From Bremerella sp. P1 (lineage in GTDB: Bacteria; Planctomycetota; Planctomycetia; Pirellulales; Pirellulaceae), in NCBI RefSeq assembly GCF_028748185.1, contig NZ_CP118164.1:1612001-1676000 (forward strand): 64,000 nucleotides of DNA, read 5' to 3'. This document shows, in pieces, positions 63,119 to 64,000 of this stretch. The notes beneath the pieces were generated by a model. The model did no database searches. It was given only the letters and a program-made list of their open reading frames with translations, and was not told the origin of the DNA. The stretch's first letter is position 1. Every line of letters starts with the position of its first letter. The position numbers were made by a program, and so were the translations under genes.

Positions 63119-64000
63119 CTACTTTTTCTTCTTACCCTTCCCCTTTTTCGCGGGGCCTGGTGCGTATTTCGGATTCGGCTCGGTGGGGATCAACGCCCCG
63201 ACACTTTCATGCCAGCGGAGCACGTCGGCCAGCAGTTCGTCCCGCTTCTCGGGGTTCGAAGCGGCCAGGTCATGGCGTTCGCCAATGTCCTTCCGCAGAT
63301 CGTAGAGTTCGACGGCACCGTTTTCAGGCAGCTTCTCGGAGCCACCATCAAGCACCCACTCTTCGTGATAGAGATGCAGCTTCCAATGATCTTTGTTGAT
63401 GACGGTCACCGGTCGCGAGCGAAAGCCGGTGCGAACATCGAGCGGACGTCCCCGCGTGACGGCCGTGTTCAGATAGCCTGGGAAATGCCAGAAGATCGCC
63501 GAACGCTCGAGCTGTCCTTTGCCAGTCAGCAGCGGCATCAGGCTTTCGCCGTCGAGGACTTTGTCCTTGGGGACCGAGATGCCAGCGGCGTCGAGAATGG
63601 TCGGATAGAGATCGACCTGAATGACCGGCACATCACACGTCCTGCCCGGCTTGATCTTGCCCGGCCAACGAATGATGAACGGCTCGCGAATGCCTCCTTC
63701 GTAGTAGCCTCCTTTGTTGCCTCGCAGCGGTTCCTGAAGCGACTGCGGCGTCGCGCCGTTGTCGCTGGTGAAGATGACCATCGTTTTGTCGGCCAGCTTC
63801 AACTCGTCGAGCTTCTTCAGCAAACGTCCAACGCTTTCATCCAGGTCGTACGTACAGGCCGCGTACATGACCGACTTGTGGTTTTCGCCTTTGGGCTTGG
63901 CTTCGAAGTGGCCGACCGTTTTCGGTTGTCCTTGCAGTGGCCCATGGATCGCATGATGCGGCAGGTAACAGAAGAAAGGACGATCGCGATTCTTCTCGAT
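63119..64000 (-). CDS. sulfatase, C-terminal part (5' end outside window)
   Basis: The frame is open to the window edge: 293 residues plus stop. The visible part has PFFCYLPHHAIHGPLQG, YDLDESVGRLLKKLDELKLADKTMVIFTSDNGA (the metal-binding DN), IREPFIIRWPGKIKPG, VIQVDLYPTILDAAGI, LDGESLMPLLTGKG and ELYDLRKDIGERHDLA, the usual S1 sulfatase sequence after the active site. The formylglycine region is outside the window. A lysine-rich tail (PAKKGKGKKKK) ends the protein, a feature seen in exported planctomycete sulfatases. The substrate is unknown. Confidence 0.9.
   Translation of the reverse strand: MEKNRDRPFFCYLPHHAIHGPLQGQPKTVGHFEAKPKGENHKSVMYAACTYDLDESVGRLLKKLDELKLADKTMVIFTSDNGATPQSLQEPLRGNKGGYYEGGIREPFIIRWPGKIKPGRTCDVPVIQVDLYPTILDAAGISVPKDKVLDGESLMPLLTGKGQLERSAIFWHFPGYLNTAVTRGRPLDVRTGFRSRPVTVINKDHWKLHLYHEEWVLDGGSEKLPENGAVELYDLRKDIGERHDLAASNPEKRDELLADVLRWHESVGALIPTEPNPKYAPGPAKKGKGKKKK

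Overview
The window looks like the chromosome of a marine planctomycete of the Pirellulaceae type (Blastopirellula/Bremerella-like; inferred from gene families, not a database match). The signs are two DUF1559 pseudopilin-like proteins, paired DUF1552 and cytochrome/PA14/DUF1592-type proteins, two sulfatases, a giant repeat surface protein with an N-terminal LEPR motif, and palindromic repeats of the kind scattered through planctomycete genomes. I recognised no tRNA, rRNA, CRISPR array, IS element or phage.

Layout. 1-6771 (minus): 3'-truncated gene for a giant secreted repeat protein. 7218-8336 (plus): exported protein with a Met/Glu/Pro-rich repeat. 8364-13551 (minus): three-gene operon for a GAF-GAF-HlyD membrane protein, a periplasmic adaptor, and a fusion of a PqqD-like domain, a site-2 protease and an adaptor. 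13825-25955 (minus): type VI secretion (T6SS) locus in transcription order tssA, tssB, tssC1, tssC2, tagJ, tssE, tssF, tssG, tssH/clpV. 26163-27203 (minus): sigma factor and a small partner. 27662-29917 (plus): TolC-type outer-membrane protein. 30029-34066: sulfatase, methyltransferase, DUF1559 protein. 34163-39236 (minus): second T6SS locus, tssK, tssL, tssM and two paralogous lipoproteins. 39626-43975 (minus): C39-like peptidase, RimK-type ATP-grasp ligase, GCS2-type ligase and N-formylglutamate amidohydrolase, a predicted peptide-ligation pathway. 44143-49726: ankyrin gene with an in-frame stop, atypical prepilin peptidase, QueD, MogA, a DUF4259 gene with an in-frame stop, and a PadR operon. 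50157-56184 (minus): probable PPi-type PEP carboxykinase, IlvD-type dehydratase, Hsp20. 56691-64000: DUF1559 protein and lipoprotein, zinc-ribbon protein, DUF1552 and PA14/cytochrome genes, and the 3' part of a second sulfatase.

The most unusual system is the T6SS. Its two loci encode a full sheath, baseplate and recycling set with two different TssC proteins separated by an apparent intrinsic terminator. TssM stops just after its third membrane helix, so the periplasmic domain that normally binds TssJ is absent, and no TssJ is seen. Two tandem lipoproteins unlike TssJ follow tssM instead. No Hcp, VgrG or PAAR gene lies in the window. A sigma-factor operon sits beside the tssA operon and both have a similar bipartite upstream motif. 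The PqqD/site-2 protease/HlyD operon and the RimK/GCS2/amidohydrolase/C39 cluster are two further poorly understood systems that appear to act on peptides.
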